This document shows positions 7,683 through 16,435 of a stretch of DNA of 64,000 nt, one piece after another. The notes below the pieces were generated by a model. The model saw only the letters and a list, made by a program, of their open reading frames with translations. It was not told the origin of the DNA and ran no database searches. Source of the DNA: Akkermansia muciniphila (GTDB lineage Bacteria > Verrucomicrobiota > Verrucomicrobiia > Verrucomicrobiales > V1-33); the NCBI GenBank assembly GCA_945900785.1, contig CAMDJM010000021.1, forward strand, positions 1 to 64,000. The letters are read 5' to 3'. A program made the position numbers and the translations under genes. The first letter of the stretch is position 1; each line of letters starts with the position of its first letter.

Positions 7683-9304
7683 AACGGGGACTGCCGCTAT
7701 CCGTGAGGATTCTGCTTTGGGCTTTGTTGAATCTGCTGCTGCTGGCGGCCCTGGGCTGGGGCTTGTTCCGGGGACAGTTTGGCCTGGGGCTGGATGCGTT
7801 ATTGGCCGGGCGGGCGGGCGACCGGCTGCAAAGCATGGCGGATGTGCTCGGCGGGGAGCTGGCCCGCACGCCTTCGGCAGAATGGGATGGCGTGCTGGCC
7901 CGCACCGCCGGGGCCTATGAGTTGAAGCTGGTGGTCCTCCGCATGGATGGCCAGCATTGGGCCGGGGAACGCATCGAACTTCCCACGGAGGTGCGGCAGC
8001 GGATCGGGGAGCGGTTCCCTGGAGAGCGTCCCCGCGGGGAGGGGCCTCCGGGCGAGTTCCGGCCCAATGGGTTCCGGCGCAATGGAGAGCGCATTCCAGA
8101 GCTGCCGCCAGGGCAGGAGCGCCGGGAACCGGGACCACCTGTGGTGGTATCCCCGCGTCCCCTGCCAACGAATGAAATGACCACGCCGGCCTTGCCTCCC
8201 CTGCCCGGCCGGGAGCGCGCGGAGGGCCCGGGCAATCCGGAGACGCGGCGCAATATGCCACCGCGCCGGCCCCGCTTCCTGATCCGTGCCGGGGAACCCT
8301 CACAATACTGGGCGGGAGTCATCCTGACAGGCCTGACTTCGCCGGAAGGACGGCCGGCGGGGGCCTTGCTGCTCGCCGTGGCGGATAGCCTGACAGCGGG
8401 CGGGTGGGTGGTGGACCCCCTGCCGTGGCTGTTGGGCGGGTTTGGGGCGGTGCTGCTGTCCCTGTTGTTATGGTATCCGCTGGTGCGGGGGGTGACCCGC
8501 TCGATCCGCCAGATGACGGCGGCTACCGAACGCATGGCGGAGGGAAAATTCGACACCGCCGTGCCGGTGGGCCGGAGCGATGAACTGGGCCGGCTGGGGG
8601 CTGGGATCAATCACTTGTCAGGACGGCTGGAGCATTTCATCCATGGCCAACGCCGGTTTTTGGGGGATATCGCCCATGAATTGAACAGCCCACTGGCGCG
8701 GATGCAGCTGAGCGCAGGCCTGATGGAACGGGATGCCGATGCCGCACAACGGGAGCGGGTGCAGGATGTGCAGGAGGAGGTGGAACTGATGACAAGGCTG
8801 GTGAATGAACTGCTGGCGTATTCCAGGAGCGGCCTGCAGGCCCGGGAAGCGGCCCTGCAATCCATCCCTCTGGCGGAACTGGTGCACCAGGTCTGCGCCC
8901 GTGAGGCCGGTCCCGGGCACCCGGTGGAGGTGGAGATCCCCGGCAGCCTGACAGTTAAGGCGGAGCCGGAACTCCTGGCCCGGGCGGTGGCGAATCTGGT
9001 GCGCAATGCTCTGCGCTATGCTGGCCATGCCGGGCCGGTCAAAGTCAGCGCCCTAACCCAGGATGGACAGGTCTTTTTAAGCGTAGGCGACTCCGGGCCA
9101 GGCGTGGCGGAAGCGGAATTGGAGCGCATTTTCGAGCCCTTCTACCGGCCGGACAGCGCCCGCACCCGGGAGGCTGGCGGAACAGGTTTGGGTCTGGCGA
9201 TTGTCAGGTCCTGTGTGGATTCCTGCGGCGGCAGGGTCAACGCACGCAACCGCCTGCCCTCCGGACTGGAAGTGGTGATCCGCCTTGCTCCGGGCTCCAG
9301 TTGA
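7679..9304 (+). CDS. CpxA-like sensor histidine kinase
   Basis: 541 residues starting at a TTG that overlaps the regulator's stop. In order: a membrane helix at about 8-28; a roughly 215-residue extracytoplasmic region; a second helix near 245-265; HAMP; the phospho-acceptor motif GDIAHELNSPLARM with His333; and the ATPase domain with N box (NLVRNALRYAG), G1 (DSGPGV), F box (FEPFYRP) and G2 (GGTGLGLAIVRS). The part of the sensor region between about residues 110 and 190 is extremely rich in Arg, Pro, Glu and Gly, so it looks disordered and unlike the folded CpxA sensor. The cognate regulator is immediately upstream. Confidence 0.9.
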   Translation: MKRGLPLSVRILLWALLNLLLLAALGWGLFRGQFGLGLDALLAGRAGDRLQSMADVLGGELARTPSAEWDGVLARTAGAYELKLVVLRMDGQHWAGERIELPTEVRQRIGERFPGERPRGEGPPGEFRPNGFRRNGERIPELPPGQERREPGPPVVVSPRPLPTNEMTTPALPPLPGRERAEGPGNPETRRNMPPRRPRFLIRAGEPSQYWAGVILTGLTSPEGRPAGALLLAVADSLTAGGWVVDPLPWLLGGFGAVLLSLLLWYPLVRGVTRSIRQMTAATERMAEGKFDTAVPVGRSDELGRLGAGINHLSGRLEHFIHGQRRFLGDIAHELNSPLARMQLSAGLMERDADAAQRERVQDVQEEVELMTRLVNELLAYSRSGLQAREAALQSIPLAELVHQVCAREAGPGHPVEVEIPGSLTVKAEPELLARAVANLVRNALRYAGHAGPVKVSALTQDGQVFLSVGDSGPGVAEAELERIFEPFYRPDSARTREAGGTGLGLAIVRSCVDSCGGRVNARNRLPSGLEVVIRLAPGSS

Positions 9305-9325
9305 AGGCGAGGGCTTGGTGTGAAT

Positions 9326-9340
9326 TCCTGATGATCAGGA
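9326..9340. promoter_or_regulatory. Short perfect palindrome upstream of the SGNH hydrolase gene
   Basis: TCCTGAT-G-ATCAGGA, with 7-bp arms, sits in the 109-bp gap between the kinase stop and the next start. It could be a dimeric regulator's operator. There is no U-run, so it is unlikely to be a terminator. The call is weak. Confidence 0.25.
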
Positions 9341-9413
9341 AAAGCGAAGAATCACGCCGGGACTTGTCAGATTTTCATGATGTGGTATTTATATGCGGAT
9401 TTTTTAACCTCCT

Positions 9414-10568
9414 ATGAATCGCTTCGCGGCCTCCCTTCAACTAGCTATTTTTTGTCTGGTCCTCTCATCATCCAAGGCCTCACTCCTGGCCGGGGTGAAG
9501 GTGTTGTATTTGGGAGATTCGCTGAGCTTTGGCTCCTTTGGGATGACCTTGGACAAGCAAATGCGGCAGGCGGGGTGCGAGGTCTACACCATGGTGACAG
9601 GGGGGGCGACTCCGTTTTACTGGCTGAGTGATTTTGAGCCGGTGGCGGCAGAAGCTGGCCATTGGGTCAAAAAGAAGGGATCCGACCGCCGTCTGCGGCG
9701 CGTCAGCAAAGTTCCCAAGGTCGAGACGATTTTGAAGACCTTCCCTGCCAATGTCGCCGTGGTCCAGACCGGAACCAACATGTATGCCATCCTGCGCGAC
9801 AAGAAAAAAACTCCTTCCGAACGCGTGAAGATGGTGGAATACCTGGTGGACCGGATGTGCCGGGTGCTGGAGACCGCCCATTGCCGGATTTACTGGGTCA
9901 CCCCGCCGGACAGCCATGTGTATAAATATCCGCGCGAACTCCAGGAACAAATGCGGGAAATCATGAAACGGGTTGCGGGCAAACACGGACGGGTTTTCGA
10001 CAGCTATGCCGTGACCCAATACACTGAACCTTATCCCAAGGAAGATGGCATCCATTACGGCCCGGAAGAAGCCACGGATTGGGCCCGGCGCGTAGCGCGG
10101 GATGCGATCCCATGGGTGAACGCGTCCCGCGAACAAGCCAGCATCAACAGCCCCAGCCCTGCGGAAGTTGATCCCGCCTCTGAGCTGCCTGTCGAAACGG
10201 TGCGCAAGGCCCTGCCTTCCCTGAACGAAGCCAATACCGTCAAGGTGGAGGCGATCCTCACGGAAAAGACGCCTTTTCTCCATCCCGAAACCTGCACCTA
10301 CCGCAATGCTGTGGCCTGCTATGAATACAAAGTGGTCAAGGTGCTCTCCGGCAAATATACGGGGGACCGTCTCAAGGTGGCCCATGTGGTGATGCGCAAC
10401 AGCCAGCTCAAGCCCGAATTGGAATGGGAAGTGGGACGCAAGGAAGTGCTGACCCTGGTGCCTCTGGCATCCTATCCCGATACCGAAAAACTGGAAACCC
10501 TGGATGAACTGCCGGATGAACCCCAGGGATCCACGCTTCCTCTCCTGACTCCTCTGCAGGGCAGCTAG
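9414..10568 (+). CDS. Secreted SGNH/GDSL-type hydrolase with extra C-terminal domain
   Basis: 384 residues beginning with a signal peptide (to about residue 25). The SGNH core follows: block I KVLYLGDSLSFGSFG with the nucleophile Ser, block III-like QTGTNMY, and block V EDGIHYG with the Asp/His pair. Such enzymes hydrolyse esters, often acetyl groups on polysaccharides or cell wall, outside the cytoplasm. After about residue 250 there is a second region (VKVEAILTEKTPFLHPETCTY...) that looks like a beta-rich domain I cannot name. No gene in the same direction is close, so it is probably a single unit. Confidence 0.85.
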   Translation: MNRFAASLQLAIFCLVLSSSKASLLAGVKVLYLGDSLSFGSFGMTLDKQMRQAGCEVYTMVTGGATPFYWLSDFEPVAAEAGHWVKKKGSDRRLRRVSKVPKVETILKTFPANVAVVQTGTNMYAILRDKKKTPSERVKMVEYLVDRMCRVLETAHCRIYWVTPPDSHVYKYPRELQEQMREIMKRVAGKHGRVFDSYAVTQYTEPYPKEDGIHYGPEEATDWARRVARDAIPWVNASREQASINSPSPAEVDPASELPVETVRKALPSLNEANTVKVEAILTEKTPFLHPETCTYRNAVACYEYKVVKVLSGKYTGDRLKVAHVVMRNSQLKPELEWEVGRKEVLTLVPLASYPDTEKLETLDELPDEPQGSTLPLLTPLQGS

Positions 10569-10626
10569 GCCGGTGAGGAAACCTGGGCATGGGTTGGCCG
10601 GAAAGCCTGCTGATCCGGCATTTAAA

Positions 10627-11706
10627 TCAAGCCCGGAGGATCATGACGTCGTCAGGATTGATGGTCACGGTGACCTGGGCATCATCGGCTTCGCGGAGGA
10701 GGGCCGGGTTGAGTTCGGAGAGGTGGAAGCTGGCACCGGAGGAATCGCGAACCGTGTATTGGGCAAGTTCCCCGAGGTAGACGGATTCGGTGAGGCGGCC
10801 AGTCAGGAGGTTGGCGGCCGCAGGTTGTTCCGTGAGGCGGAGAGCCTCGGGGCGGAGGCAAAGCTGGACCTTTTCTCCGGAGGCAGGATGCCAGTTGGGA
10901 TCCGTCAGGCGGCCAGTGAAGATGCCGTGGCTGGTGTGGGCGGTGGCATGGGAGCTGCTGCCGGAGGGGGCGATGAGTTCGGCGGGCAGGAAATTGGCCT
11001 CGCCAATGAAGGAGGCTACCGAGGCGGTGATAGGAGAGCGGAAGACCTCGCGCGGGGTGCCCACCTGGCTGATAACGCCTTTTTCCATGATAGCCATGCG
11101 GTCGGCGAGGTGGAGGGCTTCTTTTTGGTCGTGGGTGACGTAGACGGCGGTGACGCCGAATTCCTTGCAAATGCGCCGGATCTCGGAACGCATTTCGAGC
11201 CTGAGTTTGGCGTCGAGATTGGAGAGGGGTTCGTCAAGCAACAGCGCATCCGGGCGGACGGCAAGGCTGCGGGCGAGGGCAACGCGCTGCTGCTGGCCAC
11301 CTGACAGTTGATTGATTTTCCGCCCGGCAAGAGGGCCCATTTTGACCATCTGGAGGCTTTCCTGGACCCGGGTATCGATCTCAGCTTTGGGCAGTTTCCG
11401 CTCGTGAAGGCCGAAAGCGACATTCTCGCCCACCGTGAGGTGGGGCCAGAGGGCGTAGCTCTGGAACATCATGGCAGTGTTGCGCTTATGGGCGGGGAGG
11501 TGGGTGATGTCCCGCTCATCGAAAAGGAGGTGGCCCTTGTCCGGTGTATAAAAGCCGGCAATATGGCGCAGGAGGGTCGTCTTGCCACAACCGCTGGGCC
11601 CCAGCAGGAAAAACATCTCCCCGGATTCAATGCTGAGGTTAATGTTATCAAGAGCGGCCATGCTCCCGAAGTTCTTTGTCAGGTTGCGGATGTGGATCGA
11701 GACCAT
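10627..11706 (-). CDS. Orphan ABC transporter ATPase, PotA/iron/phosphonate type
   Basis: Walker A GPSGCGKTTLL, Q-loop MMFQSYALWPH, signature LSGGQQQRVALARSL, Walker B LLLDEPLSNLD and the switch His in YVTHDQKEA are all present. They are followed by a C-terminal TOBE_2-like beta domain (from about residue 235). This architecture is typical of ATPases for spermidine/putrescine, ferric iron, 2-aminoethylphosphonate or sugar importers. No permease or binding protein is encoded nearby, so the substrate cannot be assigned and it may serve a transporter encoded elsewhere. I prefer the start MVSIHIRNL at 11706; the longer frame to 11748 only adds a Pro/Ala-rich tail. Confidence 0.88.
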   Translation of the reverse strand: MVSIHIRNLTKNFGSMAALDNINLSIESGEMFFLLGPSGCGKTTLLRHIAGFYTPDKGHLLFDERDITHLPAHKRNTAMMFQSYALWPHLTVGENVAFGLHERKLPKAEIDTRVQESLQMVKMGPLAGRKINQLSGGQQQRVALARSLAVRPDALLLDEPLSNLDAKLRLEMRSEIRRICKEFGVTAVYVTHDQKEALHLADRMAIMEKGVISQVGTPREVFRSPITASVASFIGEANFLPAELIAPSGSSSHATAHTSHGIFTGRLTDPNWHPASGEKVQLCLRPEALRLTEQPAAANLLTGRLTESVYLGELAQYTVRDSSGASFHLSELNPALLREADDAQVTVTINPDDVMILRA

Positions 11707-11772
11707 GGGATACGGGGCAGGAGAGGCAGGCGGCGTGCCAGCCACCATGACTAAGGCGGGGCCGTGGCAAGG

Positions 11773-12690
11773 TCAAGCCTGGTGAAGATCCGGGAGGCCG
11801 CCCGTGTGCAGAAAAACGAGGCCTTCCGTCTGGAGTTGGGCGGAATCGGGGAGATAGCTGAGGGCGTGCAGCGCTTTCCCGGTGTAAATAGGCTCGCAGG
11901 GAAGGCGGTGACGCCTGGTGAATTCCTGACAAAACGCGCGCAGTTCCGGCGTGGAGCGCGCGTAGCCCCCCGCCTCGTGTCCTGTGATCCAACGCAGGAG
12001 CGGGGCGACTCCATGGGCCTTGGCCAGGGCCTGCTGCTCCGGCAGGTTGTGCAGCACGGGGACGGCCAGGACCTGCGTTTCCATACCGGCACGTGCCAAA
12101 GCCAGGGCGAGCCCTACCGCGGTCGTGGCCGTGGCAGAGGCGTGGAGAATCGCCCGGGGGAAAAAGGACTGGGCGCGCCAGCTATCGATAAGATCCTGAA
12201 ATCCCACGAATCCTTCCGGCCCGCCACCGCCTTCCGGAATGACCAGCACATCCTGCCAGGCCAGGTCTGCCATGCCGGCACGGGACTGGATTTCAGCCAG
12301 GGCGAGGGCTTTGTCCCGATAGGTGGCCCGGCTCACCTGACAAAGCTGCATGCCAAAGCGCCGCGCCGCCTGCAGCCAGGGATTCTCCATGGGCTCATCC
12401 CCCCGCAGGATGCCAATGGAGCTTAGGCCGCAGTGCTGGGCCAGGCACGCGGTCGACAGCAGATGATTGCTGAAAGCCCCTCCGTAAGTGAGGAGGGTGC
12501 TCTTCTTTTCAAGGCGGGCCCGTTGCAGCCAACCGCTAAGTTTGCGCCACTTATTCCCGGAAATGACCGGATGCAGCAGGTCGTCACGCTGGACGTGAAT
12601 CGTGCCCTGGGGCAGGTCCAGAGGTTGCAGTGGAGCCTCCTGGAGAAAGGCCGGAGCAGGTAACATGGAACCAGCAGCGGCGGGGTTCAC
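11773..12690 (-). CDS. PLP enzyme, ACC deaminase/D-cysteine desulfhydrase family
   Basis: About 305 residues of the fold-type II PLP family. VQRDDLLHPVISGNKWRKL near residue 35 holds the PLP-binding Lys, LLTYGGAFSNHLLSTA near 65 binds the substrate carboxylate, and an IPEGGGGPEG loop follows. Relatives either release ammonia from 1-aminocyclopropane-1-carboxylate or split D-cysteine into pyruvate, H2S and ammonia; the sequence alone does not decide, and the desulfhydrase is commoner in bacteria. The GTG start at 12690 overlaps the TGA of the nucleotidyltransferase gene, implying coupling; an internal ATG at 12666 is the alternative. Confidence 0.82.
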   Translation of the reverse strand: MNPAAAGSMLPAPAFLQEAPLQPLDLPQGTIHVQRDDLLHPVISGNKWRKLSGWLQRARLEKKSTLLTYGGAFSNHLLSTACLAQHCGLSSIGILRGDEPMENPWLQAARRFGMQLCQVSRATYRDKALALAEIQSRAGMADLAWQDVLVIPEGGGGPEGFVGFQDLIDSWRAQSFFPRAILHASATATTAVGLALALARAGMETQVLAVPVLHNLPEQQALAKAHGVAPLLRWITGHEAGGYARSTPELRAFCQEFTRRHRLPCEPIYTGKALHALSYLPDSAQLQTEGLVFLHTGGLPDLHQA

Positions 12691-13523
12691 CGGCCTTTGG
12701 TCGCGAGCAGTTCCACGATGTTGCGGAGGACTTCGTCGCGGTCCGTGCCAGCGAGGGATAGGGCCAGTTGGGCATTGAGCAAACCGTATTTGACGCCGAA
12801 GTCATAGCGACGCCCCTCCAATTCGCAGGCAAGATAGCGCTCCTGTGTGGCGATGCTGGAGAGGGCACTGCGGAAATTCACGGTGCCACCGGCAGCGAAG
12901 AGCCCCGTTAGGTGCTTCTGCACCGCAGGAGTGAGCACATGCATGCCGAAGAAGCAGAGATAATACCCAGCGCGCAATCCGGGCACCACCAGCTTTTGCT
13001 CGGCTTCTGTCGGCGTGGGCTTTTCCAGCACCGCTTCCACCTGATAGAGCCGCCGCGCGGCATGGACCAGCCGGCCGCCGACGGCGCCGTAGTAGGGCAG
13101 CTTGCTCTCGTGGGTGGATTGCACCGCAGAGACGGAACAGTTTTCGGCCCGGGCGGTTTCCACCAGTTGCTGGGCGCAGCCTTTTTCGGTGGCACTGAGA
13201 TAAAGGTGGTCCCCCACAAGGAGAAGAAACGCATCATCCCCACAAAAGCCGGCCGCGCAGTGAATGGCGTGGGCATAACCGAGGGGTTCCGCCTGCTCAA
13301 TAAAGGTGAGCCGCGCCGCATGTGCCCCTGCAGCCGTGCGGTAGGCCGGCTCATCGCCGGGGCTGATGACGATGCCGATCCTCCCGATCCCCGCCCGCAG
13401 GATTTCTTCAATAATAATAGCGAGTGCGGTTTTGCCCGTGCCATCGCGGTCCACAAGGGATTGGAGCGGCAGCGTGCGCTGATTTTTACCGGCGGCGGTG
13501 ATGAGGGCCTTGTTAATGTCCAT
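12687..13523 (-). CDS. GalU-like sugar-1-phosphate nucleotidyltransferase
   Basis: The protein has the nucleotidyltransferase fold of UTP-glucose-1-phosphate uridylyltransferases. The N-terminal loop is ALITAAGKNQRTLPLQ, followed by IIEEILRAGI, LGYAHAIHCA, LLLVGDHLYL (metal-binding Asp), a VLEKPTP motif and YDFGVKYGLL near the end. It would make UDP-glucose or a related sugar nucleotide. The signature loop differs from classical GalU (no GxGTRxLP), so specificity is uncertain. I start it at the internal Met 13523 (MDINKALIT); the 13 upstream codons are not family-like. Its stop overlaps the next gene's start, forming a two-gene unit of apparently unrelated functions. Confidence 0.78.
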   Translation of the reverse strand: MDINKALITAAGKNQRTLPLQSLVDRDGTGKTALAIIIEEILRAGIGRIGIVISPGDEPAYRTAAGAHAARLTFIEQAEPLGYAHAIHCAAGFCGDDAFLLLVGDHLYLSATEKGCAQQLVETARAENCSVSAVQSTHESKLPYYGAVGGRLVHAARRLYQVEAVLEKPTPTEAEQKLVVPGLRAGYYLCFFGMHVLTPAVQKHLTGLFAAGGTVNFRSALSSIATQERYLACELEGRRYDFGVKYGLLNAQLALSLAGTDRDEVLRNIVELLATKGR

Positions 13524-13601
13524 GCTGGGAAATCTATCCACCCAGGCCAGGGGTGGCGTCAACCGGGCGAGGGGATTTGTGACGGGGGGAACGGATCAAA
13601 G

Positions 13602-14333
13602 TCAGCGGCGCTGCCAGACGGTGCCCAGGGCCACACTCCATTGGAACTTGCGGGCGTGTTCGCGGATGAGGAAGGGAAGGTCCTTTTGCTGCGCCAGGGT
13701 GAAGTCAGGGAGCAAAGTTTCCTTGAGCCAGTCCAAAGTGCTGGCGGCGGGCCAGCGCCCAGGCGGGGTGTAGTCTGCCAGCCAGGTGCAGGGGGTGGTC
13801 AGCAGGAGGTGACCGCCCGGTTTGATCAGGGCAGGCAGCCGCTGGAGAAACCGCAGGGGCTCGGTGAGGCGGCAGATCAGGTTGGCCGCGTGCACAATGT
13901 CAAAGCTGCAAAGACTGGCTGGCAGGTTCATCGCATCGCCCTGCTGGAAGGTGACGCGTTCCGGGTGGACGCCGGGCGGCAACTCAGCGGTGAGAGGCTG
14001 GGTGAGATGGGCTTCGAGGGAGATTTGGTAGGACAGCGCGCCAGCCGACTGGATGGTTTGGGCCGCCTTGATAAAGGCGAGCGAAAAATCGATGGCCTGG
14101 ACTTCGGCACAGGTGCGGGAGAGTTCAAAGGCGGAGCGGCCGGTGGCGCAGCCAATATCAAGGGCCCGTGCCGCGTGGGCATGGGATGGCGGCAGCAGTG
14201 CCGTGACGGTGCGCACAGGGAAATTCAGGGCACTCACCGGGCCGTTTTCCCATGGGAGGATTTCGTGATCCTGACCATAGTGAAAAAGGAGGTATTCATC
14301 GACGAGGCGCTGGGTTTCGTAGGGGTTGGACAT
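13602..14333 (-). CDS. Standalone OvoA-C-terminal-type methyltransferase (putative 4-mercaptohistidine N1-methyltransferase)
   Basis: 243 residues starting MSNPYETQRLVDEYLLFHYG. The opening motifs YET...VDEYLLFHYG, LPWENGP and ALNFPVR, and the SAM-binding ALDIGCATGRSAFELS, are those I associate with the putative 4-mercaptohistidine N1-methyltransferase family. That domain is normally the last third of OvoA in ovothiol biosynthesis, where it methylates the imidazole after sulfoxide synthase and lyase steps. The sulfoxide synthase part (DinB plus FGE-like) is not in this window. The longer frame to 14381 runs through a terminator hairpin, so 14333 is the better start. The family assignment rests on recalled motifs. 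Confidence 0.72.
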   Translation of the reverse strand: MSNPYETQRLVDEYLLFHYGQDHEILPWENGPVSALNFPVRTVTALLPPSHAHAARALDIGCATGRSAFELSRTCAEVQAIDFSLAFIKAAQTIQSAGALSYQISLEAHLTQPLTAELPPGVHPERVTFQQGDAMNLPASLCSFDIVHAANLICRLTEPLRFLQRLPALIKPGGHLLLTTPCTWLADYTPPGRWPAASTLDWLKETLLPDFTLAQQKDLPFLIREHARKFQWSVALGTVWQRR

Positions 14334-14352
14334 GGATTGGTAAATTGGAAAA

Positions 14353-14393
14353 GCTGAAAAAGGGAAAGGCAGCACCCGCATGGATGCTGCCTT
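14353..14393 (-). terminator. Rho-independent terminator of the aminopeptidase gene
   Basis: On the minus strand, AAGGCAGCA and TGCTGCCTT form a perfect 9-bp stem with a 10-base loop, followed by TCCCTTTTTC. A second hairpin (GCGGGATGA...TCATCCCGC, 14405-14433) lies just before it. The pair sits between the aminopeptidase stop and the methyltransferase start, separating the two leftward genes. Confidence 0.72.
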
Positions 14394-14460
14394 CCGAAAG
14401 TAAAGCGGGATGAAGCCGCGCGCCTCATCCCGCCCCCGTTTCCGGGTTTTGGGGCCGCAG

Positions 14461-15681
14461 CTAATCGGCCGCCAAAGCGTTCAGCAGATATTCCGAAGGG
14501 CGGAAATTCTCGATCAGGATTTCGTGCTGATCGCCGCGTTTCATGCGGACCTGGAGGATGTTGAAGTTGGGGGTCTTGTGAGGCGCAAAGAGGATGTCAT
14601 CGTGGGTAGCATTCTTGTGCTCCTTGAACAGGTCCGGTGTCAGGTGGCCACCCAGATGGTCATCGCGCCCCGTAGCGAGGTGGCAGGTGCCGAGAACTTT
14701 TTCGTCCTGAATGTCGGCATAGCTGATGGGTAGCACCTGGGTGCCGAAGCCGAGTTCACCCAGAACACCCGTCATCGGATCGTTGCTGAGCTTGGCGTTA
14801 TGGGCGGCGATCGTTTCCTGGTTTCCTTCGATGAGTTCAGAGAGGATAATGCGTCCACCCGTGACGGTCAGGCGGCCCAAGGTGCCGTCCTCATACTTCA
14901 TGGGGAACAAGCCTTCAGCACCAGTGGGAACAAAGTAAACTTCGCCAGCCGGCAGATTGGCAATATCCGGCTGGGTGCCACGGCAGAGGCCATGGGACTT
15001 TTGCGCTTCCTGCCCGCTGAGCATCAGCTTGGCAGTCAGGATTTCGCCCGTTTCCAATTGGAAGTCGATTTCAACCTCGTCGGCTTTGGTCATGGCCCGG
15101 CGGAGTTTTTCCGCATCGCGGCTCACGTCTTCGTAATCGACCGACAGACCGGAGTTAAGAATGATTTCATTCACCCCATGCAGGGTAGCCCCACGGAAGT
15201 TATACTTCTTCGCCATCGCGGTGAGAGGCGCAGTGGCGCTGAAGGTGGAAATGCAAAGGATGATATCGTAGTCCGGATACACATCGGTCTCCAGGCTCAG
15301 CATGTTACCCGCTTGGTCGGTGCAGGCATCGGCAAGGTCGAGGTTGCTGCCATAAGTCATTTCATAAGCAAACATTTCGCCACCCGTCATGCCAAGCGCG
15401 GCCATGACCCCATCGCGGTGCAGACCCTGATAGAAATGCTCGTAGGCGCGGCCCTGAATGGCAAACTGGGGATCCTTCAGAAAACCGAAGTCCTTCATGC
15501 CGGAGATATCCGGCAAATCAATCAGGATACACACCCGGCGGCCCTCGGTGGGCGTGAAAACACTACGGAGCAGGCGCTCCAAGCTGAAGGGTGGGAAGAC
15601 GCGGGTGGCAGCATCGGGAAGCGGGGCGGCGAGAGTCTGGGACATAGGGGGATGAGGACTGGAATGAGCTGTCGTATTCAT
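14461..15681 (-). CDS. M29 (aminopeptidase T-like) family protein
   Basis: 406 residues. The C-terminal half resembles M29 leucyl aminopeptidases: GELGFGTQVLP, then DEKVLGTCHLATG, and a His-rich DDHLGGHLTPDLFKEH segment, which together should provide the Glu/His metal ligands. Family enzymes remove N-terminal residues using two Zn or Co ions in the cytoplasm. The first 30 residues are poorly conserved, and an alternative Met (MSQTLAAPL) lies at 15645. No operon partner is visible, and a terminator follows. I am fairly confident of the superfamily and unsure of the substrate. Confidence 0.68.
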   Translation of the reverse strand: MNTTAHSSPHPPMSQTLAAPLPDAATRVFPPFSLERLLRSVFTPTEGRRVCILIDLPDISGMKDFGFLKDPQFAIQGRAYEHFYQGLHRDGVMAALGMTGGEMFAYEMTYGSNLDLADACTDQAGNMLSLETDVYPDYDIILCISTFSATAPLTAMAKKYNFRGATLHGVNEIILNSGLSVDYEDVSRDAEKLRRAMTKADEVEIDFQLETGEILTAKLMLSGQEAQKSHGLCRGTQPDIANLPAGEVYFVPTGAEGLFPMKYEDGTLGRLTVTGGRIILSELIEGNQETIAAHNAKLSNDPMTGVLGELGFGTQVLPISYADIQDEKVLGTCHLATGRDDHLGGHLTPDLFKEHKNATHDDILFAPHKTPNFNILQVRMKRGDQHEILIENFRPSEYLLNALAAD

Positions 15682-15791
15682 GGGATAAACGCATCATGAC
15701 ACCTCAAGGATGAGGTGCGATGGTAAATTTTATTCCGGGAAGCGGCGGACGGGACTTGCCTTGGGAACCAAACCAAGGCTTAATTTCCGGC

Positions 15792-16016
15792 ATGCTCAAT
15801 CGCACTATCCTCCTGCCGGTCTGTCTGTTGCTGTGCCACTGTGAAACCGTCACCAGTCCCTCCGAGCGCCGGACTTCCCTGACGCAATCCGGCCTGACTC
15901 CTTCCGAACGCGTGGAGGCTGACAAAAACCGTCCCCTGTCCAGCAATCCTACAGACCCCATGAACAAGGTCAGCACCCGCGATGGCGCTGTGGGTTACCG
16001 GTTGTTGGAGTTTTAG
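15792..16016 (+). CDS. Small secreted or lipoprotein-like protein, unknown function
   Basis: A 74-residue product starting MLNRTILLPVCLLLCHCETV, a short hydrophobic N-terminus ending in cysteines. The cysteine context (LCHC) is an imperfect lipobox, so lipid attachment is only possible. The mature part is polar (SERRTSLTQSG, PMNKVSTRDGAVGYR). The ORF track extends the frame to 15720, but those codons lack signal-peptide character. No family is recognised. Confidence 0.5.
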   Translation: MLNRTILLPVCLLLCHCETVTSPSERRTSLTQSGLTPSERVEADKNRPLSSNPTDPMNKVSTRDGAVGYRLLEF

Positions 16017-16035
16017 CCGCCAGCTGGGAAGCTAG

Positions 16036-16332
16036 TCAATCCGGGATCAGCGTCCCCAGAACAGAGGACTTGCTGACGACCAGCTTCCCTTCCTCCAGTT
16101 GCTGCTTCAGCAGAAGCGAGTGCGGCGCGGCGCGGTGTGCCTCCACGGCGGCCTGGTCAGCATAAAGTTCCACCAGCACAAAAACATGGGGACGATCCTG
16201 AACTTGTGTGACTTCAAAACGAAGGCAGCCAGGCTCAAGGGTCCGCGCGGCGTGGGCTGCCGGAGTGATGACCCGGAGGAATTCCGCGATTTTATCTGGA
16301 GGCGTTTCGATAGTGACGATGAGGGAGATCAT
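16036..16332 (-). CDS. Antibiotic biosynthesis monooxygenase (ABM/YgiN-like) domain protein
   Basis: 98 residues with the pattern of the dimeric alpha-beta-barrel ABM fold: MISLIVTIETPPDKIAEFL, then EPGCLRFEVTQVQDRPHVFVLVELYADQAAVEAH. Relatives are cofactor-free quinol or heme-related monooxygenases, or simply small stress proteins such as YgiN. The substrate is unknown. The gene is complete. Downstream there is only a small lipoprotein gene on the other strand. Confidence 0.8.
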   Translation of the reverse strand: MISLIVTIETPPDKIAEFLRVITPAAHAARTLEPGCLRFEVTQVQDRPHVFVLVELYADQAAVEAHRAAPHSLLLKQQLEEGKLVVSKSSVLGTLIPD

Positions 16333-16435
16333 GGAGCAAGGGCGGGAGGGTGGCGGGGGTTATTGGGTATTGGACATCAGTAAATCAAATATCAAAGGGA
16401 AACTAATTTTGAAGGGCGGCTGGTGGTGGCAGGGT

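Noticed and set aside
12912-14357. Long plus-strand ORF of 481 codons
   Set aside because: It is antisense to the nucleotidyltransferase and methyltransferase genes and has no family-like sequence; high-GC shadow frame.
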